Part shown: in pieces, positions 49,503-56,874 of the stretch
Position numbering within the stretch: position 1 is the first letter of the stretch
Layout of the letters: every line of letters begins with the position of its first letter
Assembly (NCBI RefSeq): GCF_036032445.1
Contig: NZ_CP107932.1
Location: 2,234,501-2,298,500, forward strand
Length of the DNA: 64,000 bases
DNA from: Nocardia sp. NBC_00416
GTDB taxonomy: Bacteria > Actinomycetota > Actinomycetes > Mycobacteriales > Mycobacteriaceae
Reading direction: 5' to 3'
The notes under the pieces: generated by a model
What the model saw: only the letters and a program-made list of their open reading frames with translations
Databases searched by the model: none
Told to the model about the DNA's origin: nothing
Translations under genes and position numbers: made by a program

Positions 49503-50687
49503 TCAGAGGGTGTCTTCGCGGCCGAACAGCGTGGAGCTGACCAGCGGCGCCATCGGTCCGCCGATGAACAGCGAGATATGTGTGTCCGCAACCGGATTGG
49601 TCGACGTGCCGCGAATCTGCCGGACGGCTTCGACCGCGAGTCCCATACCGTTGACGAAAGAGTCCGCGATATTGCCGCCGCTGGTGTTCACGGGCAGTTT
49701 TCCGATCCCCGCGGTCAGGTTGTCGACGGTGAGCACCTCGCCCGCGGACGGTCCGGCCGGGGCGAGTCCGTGGTCGATCAGCGCGGCCACCGCCGGGCCG
49801 CTGAAGTTCTCGTACACCTGCACGACATCGACGTCGTCGGGCCCGAGCCCGGCCGCGGCCCAGAGCCGGTCGGCCACCCCGGATCGACCGGGACGAGCCG
49901 CGAATCCGGCGCTCGTGTACAGATCGTCGTTGTCGATGATCGACGAGTAGCCGCCGGGCGCGCCCTGGGCGCCCGCCAGCACATAGGCGGCGTCGGGACG
50001 CATCGCCTTGGCTCGTTCGGCGGAGACCAGGACCAGCGCCACCGCGCCGTCGCTCTCCCGGGAGCAGTCGTAGAGATGGAACGGCTCGGTGATCATCCGC
50101 GACGATTCGTAACCCTCCTCGTCGAGAGGTCGGCCGTATCCGGCGGCCGTCGGATTGTTCTGCGCGTGCCGGTAGGCGGCGAGCACCAGGGCCCGCAGCG
50201 CCTCCCGCGGCACCCCGTCGTGCTCGAGCAGCCGCTGGGTCCGCAGCGCACACACCTGGGCGGGCGAGCCGACCCCGTGCGCCAGATAGTGCGGACCGTA
50301 GAAATACTTCGCGTAGCCGAGCCGGCCGCTGTCCTCCTGGGCCATCGCCCGGAACACCACGACGCATTCGGCCTGGCCGGTGGCGATGGCCACCGCGGCA
50401 TTGTTGAGCGCGGCGGCGACAGTACCGCCGCCGCCACCCCACATCATGTTCGACCAGCGCACCTCCTCGACGCCGAGCGCTGCGCCGAGTATCGCGCCGT
50501 CGTGCCCGCCGCCGGCGTAGGAGACGAACCCGTCCAGCTCGCGCGGGGACATCCCGGCGTCGGCGCACGCGGCGACGATCGCCTCGAGGGTCATCCGCAG
50601 CTCACCGTGCGGCGCCTCGCCCCGCTTGTAGTGCAGATCGGCGACACCGACGACCGCGGCGGCTCCGCGTAGCGACGCAGTGCTCAC
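49503..50687 (-). CDS. SCP-x/Ltp2-like thiolase-fold protein, nucleophilic cysteine absent
   Basis: This 394-residue thiolase-fold protein lacks the usual active cysteine: the position expected to read like NGGACASG reads MMWGGGGGTV. Other landmarks are ATGQAECVVVFRAMAQ, VYENFSGPAVAALI and VNTSGGNIADSFVNGMGLAV. Cysteine-less members include Ltp2, which with a DUF35 partner carries out retro-aldol cleavage of a steroid side-chain CoA ester. Here the next gene upstream encodes a DUF35 protein and overlaps by GTGA, which supports an Ltp2-type complex. The tyrosine in VYENF could be an active-site tyrosine; an equivalent of the GYxHG tyrosine reads SFVNG. Start is GTG 50687, with AAGGAG. Confidence 0.85.
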   Translation of the reverse strand: MSTASLRGAAAVVGVADLHYKRGEAPHGELRMTLEAIVAACADAGMSPRELDGFVSYAGGGHDGAILGAALGVEEVRWSNMMWGGGGGTVAAALNNAAVAIATGQAECVVVFRAMAQEDSGRLGYAKYFYGPHYLAHGVGSPAQVCALRTQRLLEHDGVPREALRALVLAAYRHAQNNPTAAGYGRPLDEEGYESSRMITEPFHLYDCSRESDGAVALVLVSAERAKAMRPDAAYVLAGAQGAPGGYSSIIDNDDLYTSAGFAARPGRSGVADRLWAAAGLGPDDVDVVQVYENFSGPAVAALIDHGLAPAGPSAGEVLTVDNLTAGIGKLPVNTSGGNIADSFVNGMGLAVEAVRQIRGTSTNPVADTHISLFIGGPMAPLVSSTLFGREDTL

Positions 50688-51172
50688 GAGCGTGCTCCTT
50701 CTGTGCTGTCGCGCCGCCACCGCAGCAGCGGCCAGGTCGCGCCCTCGTCGAGTTCGAAATGCCCGACCACGCGCTGCCCGATCCGGACCCCGTCGGCGTC
50801 GTCGCCGGTGAGGATGCCGAGGACCCGGCGGTTGTCAGCGGCCGGCAGTTCGACCAGGACCGTCACATACGGTGTCCGGTCGGCGAGTTCGGTGATGAAC
50901 GGATAGTGACTGCGTGACCAGCTGTAGACGGTGCCCACCGCTTCGACCGCCGCCCAGCCGGGGTCGAAGGTGTGGCAGGCGCCGCAGATCCACTGCGGCC
51001 CCCAGATCCACTCGGCGCAGTTCCCGCAGCGTTGCAGGCGCAGTTCGCCCGCGACCAGGCCGTCCCAATACGGCTGATCGAGACCGTCCGCGGCCGGCCC
51101 CCAGAGGTACTCGCGAACACGGGCGTCTACGTCGTCACGCTCCACTGCCGCCTCCGGACTCGACTCACTCAT
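50684..51172 (-). CDS. DUF35 OB-fold protein with rubredoxin-like zinc ribbon
   Basis: This 162-residue protein has a zinc ribbon, CGNCAEWIWGPQWICGACHT (two CxxC pairs), followed by an OB-fold with VGTVYSWSRSHYPF and PYVTVLVELP. Such proteins are obligate partners of thiolase-fold enzymes, including ChsH2 with Ltp2 and the archaeal HMG-CoA synthase/thiolase complex, where they help bind CoA. Stop and start overlap the Ltp2-like gene. Its first codons (MSESSPEAAVERD) lie in a DNA segment that is triplicated upstream. Confidence 0.92.
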   Translation of the reverse strand: MSESSPEAAVERDDVDARVREYLWGPAADGLDQPYWDGLVAGELRLQRCGNCAEWIWGPQWICGACHTFDPGWAAVEAVGTVYSWSRSHYPFITELADRTPYVTVLVELPAADNRRVLGILTGDDADGVRIGQRVVGHFELDEGATWPLLRWRRDSTEGARS

Positions 51173-51359
51173 GCTCTGCCCCGTCCGTATCGCTGCGCTC
51201 GGCGATCGGTCCGGATTCCGACGCGGAGGCCGCAGCGAAGGCGGAGGTATCGCACTGCCGCCTCCGGGCCTGACTCGCTCATGCCGCGCCTACTGGGCAC
51301 GAGCGAGGGCCCTGCGTGGTCACGCTCCGCTGCCGCCTCCGGGCCTGACTCGCTCATGC
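51132..51359. repeat. Triplicated gene-start segment (three copies in 228 bases)
   Basis: Three related segments occur: 51132-51174, 51252-51284 and 51319-51359. Each contains CTGCCGCCTCCGG, then a short variable step and CTGACTCGCTCATGC (copy 1 has CGACTCACTCATGC). Copies 1 and 3 also share GTCACGCTCC. On the minus strand every copy encodes MSES(S/G)PEAA, the first residues of the DUF35 gene. The outermost copy overlaps the stop of the upstream gene, so the natural gene junction appears to have been duplicated. Confidence 0.85.
51169..51357 (-). CDS. Small ORF created by start-segment duplication (62 aa, hypothetical)
   Basis: The frame runs from ATG 51357 to a stop at 51169. Its ATG overlaps the stop of the upstream NTF2-like gene (ATGA), and its own stop overlaps the ATG of the DUF35 gene (ATGA). 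It begins MSESGPEAAAERDHAG and contains a second MSESGPEAAV, followed by an arginine-rich non-conserved tail. Its position makes translation by coupling possible. The tail looks like out-of-frame duplicated DNA, so a function is doubtful. Confidence 0.35.
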   Translation of the reverse strand: MSESGPEAAAERDHAGPSLVPSRRGMSESGPEAAVRYLRLRCGLRVGIRTDRRAQRYGRGRA

Positions 51360-51665
51360 CCTGTTCCCGGCGGGGAAGTTCTCGAGCGCGGCGGCCTTCC
51401 AGGCGCCTTCGCGCAGTTCCCAGATCGAGCGCAGGCCGATCACGCCCTCGGGAGTGTCGTAGACCGTCTCACCGATCTGCTTGTCGCCCTCGGCGCGGAT
51501 GTCCTTGATCTCGAAACTGTTGACTTCGCCCCGGGGCACGGTGACGCCGTCGAAGACGGTGGGCAGGTTCTCCCGCACCATATCGGCCAGTGCCGCCTTC
51601 ATGTTCCCGCTCACGACGTGGCCGACATGGCGCTCGTACAGCGCGCGGAAGTCCTCTTCGGACAT
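51354..51665 (-). CDS. NTF2/SnoaL-like small protein
   Basis: This 103-residue protein reads as a small cone-shaped NTF2-like domain: helix MSEEDFRALYERHVGHVVSG, MKAALADMVRENLPTVFDGV, then strands with VNSFEIKDIRAEGDKQIGET and GLRSIWELREGAWKAAALEN. No catalytic residues can be assigned. Members of this fold act as isomerases, dehydratases or binding subunits. It is the first gene of the operon with the DUF35, Ltp2-like, aldehyde dehydrogenase and CoA-transferase genes, and operator E lies 61-81 bases upstream. ATG 51665 has AAGGAGAGAG. Confidence 0.7.
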   Translation of the reverse strand: MSEEDFRALYERHVGHVVSGNMKAALADMVRENLPTVFDGVTVPRGEVNSFEIKDIRAEGDKQIGETVYDTPEGVIGLRSIWELREGAWKAAALENFPAGNRA

Positions 51666-51725
51666 GACTCTCTCCTTGCTCCCCCGGGGCCGTCGATGCC
51701 GCGTGACATCCGGCGACCAACCGAC

Positions 51726-51746
51726 TTTTACCTTATGCCTTTAGGT
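51726..51746. promoter_or_regulatory. TAAANCTAAT-type operator E
   Basis: The plus strand reads TTTTACCTTATGCCTTTAGG plus T. Its right half GCCTTTAGGT matches operator F (ACCTTTAGAT), and the centre CTTATGC matches operator B1. The left half is degenerate. It is placed upstream of the 51665 operon. Confidence 0.55.
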
Positions 51747-51796
51747 TTTCCTGGTCAATGGCGGACCACAAGGGCGCACCGTCCAACCAGGTCAGG

Positions 51797-53275
51797 CTAT
51801 GAAAACCGGAAACTTCCGTCCGCCGCCACCTCGATGCGATCACCCGCTACATCCGCGGTTACGAGGCGTTGCAGGGCATCGTGCTCCGCGGTGGCCGCCA
51901 GCGTTCGCCCAGTCGACGTGAGCGCGGCGAGCAAGCCCCGCTCGGGTTGTCCGGCACGGTCGTGGACCACCGTCCACGACTCGATCGTCGCGCGGCCCGC
52001 GTACCCGGGTTCCGGACGAACCGTCGGCTCCCGGTCCACGACCGCCTGCACATCTTCGCGCCGGAATCCCGCCGCCGGCGGCTCCGACCGGTACACGCCG
52101 AAGGCGTGCTTGGTCAGGTAACCGCCGTTCGCGGTCAGCAGCCCGAACGAGCCGGGCGATTCACGCAGCCGGGTGGCCAATGCCGCGATCGCGTGGGTGC
52201 TGTAGTTGTTCCACGGCCCGCCCGCGAAGGTCAGGCCACCCGTGACCGTCAGCGGCCGATCCGGATCGTCGACCGCGAGTCCGAGTTCCCGGGCCGCCAC
52301 CTGCACGGCCGACGGGAAGCACGAATACACGTCGATATGCGTGAGATCGTCGAGCCCGATACCCGCCAATTCGAGCGCCCGGGCGCCCGCGACGCGGATG
52401 GCCGGCGACCGGTCCAGCGCGCCGCGCGCGGCGATATCGTAGGTGTCGTGCGCTTCGGTGCCCGACTGGGGGAACACCCAGTTCTCCCGGGCGATCCCGA
52501 GCCGCGTGGCCACCGCCACCGAGCACAGCAGCACCGCCGCGCCCTGCTCGACCATATTGTTCGAGTTCATGAGCTTGGTGTAGGGCGACGCGATCCACCG
52601 ATTGTCGGCACTCGGCGTCACGATCTCCGCGGCGGTGTACTCGCGTTGCGTCCAGGCATACGGATTCGTCGCGGCGACCTTGCTGAAACCCGCCCACAGC
52701 TCCCCGATCGCCGTCCGGTGCTCGTCGATCGAGCGGCCCGCGCCGATCCGCAAGGCCTGTTCGAACAGCGGGTAGATGTACGCGGGCCGGTCCAGCCCGG
52801 CGCGTTTCTCGGTGTCCGAGCGCATCGGCACCTCGGGAACCAGCATCGGCGCGGACGGCACCGAGTCGTCCTGCACGGTCCAGTCGGGTCGAATCCCCTG
52901 GGCGCGCAGCTTCGTCCGGGTGCGCCACGATTCGGCGCCGCCGATGAGCACGACCTCGGCGCGCCCGGCGGCGATGTCCGCGGCGGCCGCGTTGACCAGA
53001 GCTTGCGGAGTGCTGCCGCCGCTGCCCGTATATCCGGTGTGCGCGGGCTCCGCGCCGATCCGTGCCGCGACGAGCGCACCGGGATCGCGATAGCGCCACG
53101 AGAGCAGGCCGACGATCCGTACCGAGTCGACCAGTGCGAGCAGCCGGGCGCTGCCCGCCTCGTCGGCCGCCCGGAACGCGGCGTCGGCGATCAGGTCGAC
53201 CGGTTCGCGGCCGCCCGCGCGGTCGGTGATCTGGCCACCGCCGACGAGTACCGGAGTTCGCGGATCCACTGTCAC
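51797..53275 (-). CDS. Thiolase-like protein (TLP1-type, with extra C-terminal domain)
   Basis: This 492-residue protein has a thiolase fold plus an additional C-terminal domain (about residues 410-492, with TIESWTVVHDRAGQPERGLL and FRFS at the end). Thiolase segments include TGSGGSTPQALVNAAAADIA, where the nucleophilic cysteine would be expected but is not found. Also present are LTFAGGPWNNYSTHAIAAL and LTANGGYLTKHAFGVYRSEP. This matches thiolase-like protein 1 of mycobacteria, whose reaction is poorly defined. Start GTG 53275 overlaps the stop of the LLM gene (GTGA). It is the third gene of the operon that begins at 55160. Confidence 0.85.
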   Translation of the reverse strand: MTVDPRTPVLVGGGQITDRAGGREPVDLIADAAFRAADEAGSARLLALVDSVRIVGLLSWRYRDPGALVAARIGAEPAHTGYTGSGGSTPQALVNAAAADIAAGRAEVVLIGGAESWRTRTKLRAQGIRPDWTVQDDSVPSAPMLVPEVPMRSDTEKRAGLDRPAYIYPLFEQALRIGAGRSIDEHRTAIGELWAGFSKVAATNPYAWTQREYTAAEIVTPSADNRWIASPYTKLMNSNNMVEQGAAVLLCSVAVATRLGIARENWVFPQSGTEAHDTYDIAARGALDRSPAIRVAGARALELAGIGLDDLTHIDVYSCFPSAVQVAARELGLAVDDPDRPLTVTGGLTFAGGPWNNYSTHAIAALATRLRESPGSFGLLTANGGYLTKHAFGVYRSEPPAAGFRREDVQAVVDREPTVRPEPGYAGRATIESWTVVHDRAGQPERGLLAALTSTGRTLAATAEHDALQRLVTADVAGDRIEVAADGSFRFS

Positions 53276-54309
53276 GACCGCACCGCCTTGAGGATCCGCT
53301 CCCGCGATTCGGGGCGCGGCCAGCCGCCGAGTATCAGCGTGGTCAAGCAGGTCGGTTTCCAGCGGTTCACGATGTCCTCACAGATCTTGTCGACGGGTCC
53401 GACGAGCGCGACGTCCTCCACCATGGCCGTGGGCACCGCCTGCGCCGCCAGATCCGCCCGGCCGTTGAGATACAACTCCTGGATCTCCGCGCAGGCCTCG
53501 CCCCAGCCCATCCGGACGAAGACGTCGTTGTGGAAGTTCGCCTCCTTGGCGCCCATCCCGCCGGCGTACAGCGCGACGACCGGTTTCAGTCGCGCCGCCG
53601 CACGTTCCACATCATCGTCCTCGACCAGCCAGCAGACATTGGCCACCTCGAAGTCGCCGGCCGCGCGCCGCGCGCCCTCCCGGGCGAACCCCTCGGCGAG
53701 TGCGGCCCGGTAGAAGTCGTCGCTCTTGGGGGAGAACCACAGCGGTGTCCAGCCGTCCGCGATCTCGGCGGCCAGCGCGACGTTCTTCGGTCCTTCGGCT
53801 CCCAGGTAGACGGGAATATCGCGGCGCAGCGGGTGCACGATGGACTTCAGCGGCTTACCCAGCCCGGTGCCGCCCGTGTACGGGAGTTCGTAATGCCGGC
53901 CCTGATAGCTGACCGGCTCGTCCCGGGCCCACACGGCCCGCATGATCGCGACGTACTCGCGGGTGCGCTCCAGCGGTCGCGGATAAGGCCGGCCGTACCA
54001 GCCCTCGACGACCTGCGGCCCGGAAGCGCCGATCCCGAGGATCAACCGTCCACCGCTGAGATGGTCGATGGTCTGGGCGGCCATGGCCAGGGCCGTCGGG
54101 GTGCGGGCCGAGATCTGGCACACCGAGGTCCCCAGTGCGATCCGGCTCGTCTTCGCGCCCCACCAGGCCAGCGGAGTCAGCGCATCCGATCCGTAGGATT
54201 CCGCGGTCCAGAAGCTGTCGACACCCAGGGCCTCGGCTTCGGCGACGGTCTGTTCCATCCGCCGCGGCGGCCCCGAACCCCAGTACCCGGCCGCGATGCC
54301 GACCTTCAT
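53272..54309 (-). CDS. LLM-class (probably F420-dependent) oxidoreductase
   Basis: This 345-residue luciferase-like protein has the barrel opening MKVGIAAGYWGSGPPRRMEQ, FWTAESYGSDALTPLAW, IALGTSVCQISARTPTALA and MAAQTIDHLSGGRLILGIGA, a pattern common in actinobacterial F420-dependent enzymes. The fold binds F420 or FMN and transfers hydride to an enone, alcohol or similar group. Cofactor choice is inferred from family, not proven. ATG 54309 lies 41 bases after the hydratase gene. It overlaps the TLP1-like gene downstream. Confidence 0.9.
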   Translation of the reverse strand: MKVGIAAGYWGSGPPRRMEQTVAEAEALGVDSFWTAESYGSDALTPLAWWGAKTSRIALGTSVCQISARTPTALAMAAQTIDHLSGGRLILGIGASGPQVVEGWYGRPYPRPLERTREYVAIMRAVWARDEPVSYQGRHYELPYTGGTGLGKPLKSIVHPLRRDIPVYLGAEGPKNVALAAEIADGWTPLWFSPKSDDFYRAALAEGFAREGARRAAGDFEVANVCWLVEDDDVERAAARLKPVVALYAGGMGAKEANFHNDVFVRMGWGEACAEIQELYLNGRADLAAQAVPTAMVEDVALVGPVDKICEDIVNRWKPTCLTTLILGGWPRPESRERILKAVRS

Positions 54310-54350
54310 CGCCGTCCGCCCTTCTGTCGTCTGGTCATTCTGTTGCCCTG

Positions 54351-55160
54351 TCAGTGGTTGCGGTAGACGGGCGGGCGCTTCTCGAGAAACGAGTGCACGG
54401 CTTCCCGGTGGTCCTTGGTCATGGCGCTGAGGATCTGGGTGCGGTTCTCCAGATCGATCGCGGCCCGCAGACTGGGCACCTCGAGGTTGGACCACATGAC
54501 CTCTTTGGTCATCCACACCCCGAACGGACTGTTGCCGGCGATCGCCTCCGCGGTCTCCAGTGCCGCATCGAGCAGGCGGTCGGCCGGTTCCACCGAGGAC
54601 ACGATCCCGATTCGTTCGGCCTCCGCCGCGTCGACCGACCGTCCGGTGAGCAGAATCTGTGCGGCCCTGGAGAATCCGATCATCCGGGGCAGCAGCCAGC
54701 TGACCCCGATATCGCAGTTGGAGAGACCGCGCTGAATGAAGGAGGCGTGCAGCGCGGCGGTATCGGCCATGATCCGGATATCGGCCATCAGCGCCAGCGC
54801 CATGCCGCCACCCGCCGCGGCGCCGTTGATCGCGGCGATCACCGGCGGTCGGGCGCCCCGGAACGCCTCCACGAGCGAGGCGATGTGCTGCTGCACCCGC
54901 AGACCCGCCTGCGGCCGCCCCTCCCCCTCCGCGGCGCCGGGCGGGGCGCCGTAGCCGCGCAGATCCAGTCCGGCGCAGAATGCCTTCCCGTTCCCGGTCA
55001 GCACGATCGCGCGAACCTCCGAATCGTCACGCACCGCGGCCAGCACCTCGTGCAGGGCCTCGATGAGGTCGGTGTTCATCGCGTTGAGCGCATCCGGCCG
55101 GTTCAGGCGGACCAGCAGTACGCCGGGCCGCGGATGCTCGGTCTGGATCAGGTCGGACAT
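54351..55160 (-). CDS. Enoyl-CoA hydratase/isomerase (crotonase family)
   Basis: This 269-residue crotonase has GNGKAFCAGLDLRGYGAPPG and INGAAAGGGMALALMADIRI as oxyanion-hole segments. The acid/base region is GLSNCDIGVSWLLPRMIG: an aspartate replaces the usual glutamate, a variant common in one actinobacterial subgroup. ATG 55160 is preferred over 55169 because GAGGGA is then well spaced. It leads the operon hydratase-LLM-TLP1, and a perfect palindrome (operator F) lies 59 bases upstream. Confidence 0.91.
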   Translation of the reverse strand: MSDLIQTEHPRPGVLLVRLNRPDALNAMNTDLIEALHEVLAAVRDDSEVRAIVLTGNGKAFCAGLDLRGYGAPPGAAEGEGRPQAGLRVQQHIASLVEAFRGARPPVIAAINGAAAGGGMALALMADIRIMADTAALHASFIQRGLSNCDIGVSWLLPRMIGFSRAAQILLTGRSVDAAEAERIGIVSSVEPADRLLDAALETAEAIAGNSPFGVWMTKEVMWSNLEVPSLRAAIDLENRTQILSAMTKDHREAVHSFLEKRPPVYRNH

Positions 55161-55218
55161 ACGTCGCATTCCCTCGGATCGTCTGTCACGGCCCCTGCGA
55201 AACCGTCGGGCCGTCGAC

Positions 55219-55241
55219 ATCTAAAGCTAATACCTTTAGAT
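55219..55241. promoter_or_regulatory. TAAANCTAAT-type operator F (best palindrome)
   Basis: ATCTAAAG and CTTTAGAT form a perfect inverted repeat with the 7-base centre CTAATAC. It sits between the minus-strand hydratase (start 55160) and a plus-strand gene relic that begins at 55283. It is the most symmetrical copy of the regional motif. Confidence 0.75.
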
Positions 55242-55282
55242 TTATACCTCAAGAACCGCACGCGCCGGAATCGAGGAACCAG

Positions 55283-55496
55283 GTGGACAACGGGCACGAA
55301 CTACACGGAAAGGTCGTCGTCGTCACCGGTGGCGTCCCGCTCCGGGCGCCGGGCCGTACTCGATGTCGAAGCAGGCGGCCCGGCGGCGATAGCGTTGTCC
55401 GAACGGACCGGCTGGACGCGGATCCACAGCGCGCGGGGAGACTGGTTCACATCGGACGGCCGGGCGACCCTGCTGCACCACTATCTCAGCCCGTGA
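55283..55496 (+). pseudogene. Chimeric relic: SDR start fused to GNAT C-terminus
   Basis: After GAGGAACCAG, a GTG at 55283 begins VDNGHELHGKVVVVTGG, the opening beta-strand and glycine motif of an SDR. This breaks off after about 17 residues. From about 55350 another frame reads RAVLDVEAGGPAAIALSERT, then GWTRIHSARGDW and the end at 55496, which is the closing part of a GNAT acetyltransferase. Neither gene is complete, so a deletion probably joined two 5' and 3' fragments. The SDR half is correctly placed under operator F. No intact gene lies in 55242-55583. Confidence 0.6.
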
Positions 55497-55583
55497 CCTG
55501 GTGGATCGCGGCGGCGTGATCCGGCCGAGCCGCTGTTCTGCTTCGTGGAATCCGCGGTGGCCGCCCACGCGTAGGCTCGTACA

Positions 55584-56726
55584 GTGAAGCAACTGACGCT
55601 CGGTGTAGTGGCGACCTCCCGCAAGGAGGACGAGCACCGGCTCGCGATCCATCCGGCGCACTTCGACCGGATCGACCCCGGGATCCGGGCGAGTATCTTC
55701 CTCGAACACGGTTACGGTGAACGGTTCGGCTACTCGGACGAGCGGCTGGCGCCGTTGGTCGCCGGACATCGGACGCGTGCGGAGCTGTTCGCCGACTGCG
55801 ATGTGCTGTTGCTGCCCAAACCGCTGGCCGAAGACCTCGAGGCCATGCATCCGGGACAAACTGTCTGGGGGTGGCCGCATTGCGTGCAGGATCAGCGGCT
55901 CACCCAGTTGGCCGTCGACAGGCGTTTGACGCTGATCGCGTGGGAGGCGATGAACCACTGGACCGCCGACGGGAATTTCAGTCTGCACGTCTTCCACAAG
56001 AACAACGAGCTGGCCGGTTACTGCTCGGTCCTGCACGCGTTGCAGCTGCGGGGTCTCACCGGCGACTACGGTAAGCGGTTGCGCGCCGCGGTCATCAGTT
56101 TCGGCGCCACTGCCCGTGGCGCGGTGCGCGCGCTGTCGGCACTCGGGATCAGCGATGTGACGGTGCTGACGCAGCGCAGCGTTTCAGCGGTCGCCTCACC
56201 GTTCGCGTCGGTGCGGATGCAGACCTTTCAGCGCGACCCCCACGACCCCCGCCACACGCTCGCTTTGAAATCCCCGGAACCGGGACCGCTGGCCGAGGTG
56301 CTGGCCCACTACGACGTGATCGTCAACTGCATGTTCCAGGACACCGAGAATCCGCTGCTCTTCGTGCTGGACGACGATCTCGAACTGTTCGCCCGCTCGA
56401 CTCTGTTCGTCGATGTCTCCTGCGACGCGGGCATGGGCTTCGAATGGTCGCGTCCGACGTCGTTCGCCGACCCCATGTTCACCGTCGGCGACGACCTGCA
56501 CTACTACGGTGTGGACCACAGCCCGTCGTACCTGTGGAACTCGGCCACCTGGGAGAACTCCGAGGCGCTGCTGGAGTACCTGCCGATCGTGGTGGGCGGG
56601 CCGGACGCCTGGGACGGCAACGAAACCGTCCGGCGCGCGATCGAGATCCGCGCGGGCCGTATCCAGAACCCGCGGATCCTGTCGTTCCAGGGGCGCGCCG
56701 AAACCCATCCCTACGCGGTGCTCTGA
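55584..56726 (+). CDS. Alanine dehydrogenase/N5-(carboxyethyl)ornithine synthase-like
   Basis: This 380-residue protein is in the alanine dehydrogenase/transhydrogenase N-terminal superfamily. It opens VVATSRKEDEHRLAIHPAHF, has CDVLLLPKPLAEDLEAM and WGWPHCVQDQRLTQLAVD, then IAWEAMNHWTADGNFSLHVF. The dinucleotide part includes AAVISFGATARGAVRAL and TLFVDVSCDAGMGFEWSRP. This combination fits N5-(carboxyethyl)ornithine synthase and related opine-forming reductases in actinobacteria. These reductively join pyruvate and an amino acid. The GTG start at 55584 lacks a strong ribosome site. It is convergent with the molybdoenzyme operon and is not obviously part of it. Confidence 0.82.
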   Translation: MKQLTLGVVATSRKEDEHRLAIHPAHFDRIDPGIRASIFLEHGYGERFGYSDERLAPLVAGHRTRAELFADCDVLLLPKPLAEDLEAMHPGQTVWGWPHCVQDQRLTQLAVDRRLTLIAWEAMNHWTADGNFSLHVFHKNNELAGYCSVLHALQLRGLTGDYGKRLRAAVISFGATARGAVRALSALGISDVTVLTQRSVSAVASPFASVRMQTFQRDPHDPRHTLALKSPEPGPLAEVLAHYDVIVNCMFQDTENPLLFVLDDDLELFARSTLFVDVSCDAGMGFEWSRPTSFADPMFTVGDDLHYYGVDHSPSYLWNSATWENSEALLEYLPIVVGGPDAWDGNETVRRAIEIRAGRIQNPRILSFQGRAETHPYAVL

Positions 56727-56756
56727 ATCGAGGCACGCACGGATTCCCGGAAGGAC

Positions 56757-56837
56757 ACATCGAGCACAGTCGTCATGACCGGCGCGAGTGGCGGTTTCGG
56801 ACGCCTCGCGGCCGAGCAACTGCGCGGCTCAACGTGA
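56757..56837 (+). pseudogene. SDR N-terminal relic
   Basis: The frame reads TSSTVVMTGASGGFGRLAAE then QLRGST and a stop at 56835-56837. This is the first strand and GxxxGxG cofactor loop of a short-chain dehydrogenase. Nothing SDR-like follows on this strand; the intact SDR on the opposite strand ends at 56875, 37 bases further. It is another gene head cut short at an operon border. Confidence 0.55.
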
Positions 56838-56874
56838 CCGGCGACCCTCCGAGCCCGGACTCCACGATCCGGAT

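Noticed and set aside
45990..50672. Very long open plus-strand frame (about 1560 codons)
   Set aside because: It runs antisense across three well-defined genes and has no family motif. It is a codon-bias artefact of high GC.
51169..51357. The triplicated segment as a CRISPR-like or mobile repeat
   Set aside because: The three copies are unevenly spaced, all encode the DUF35 start, and there is no transposase or regular spacer, so a local duplication explains them.
26737..55241. Idea that the repeated sites are KstR/KstR2 steroid-regulon boxes
   Set aside because: The half-sites (CTAAA ... TTTAG with CTAAT centre) do not resemble the KstR or KstR2 consensus sequences known to me, and no steroid-ring degradation genes are present.
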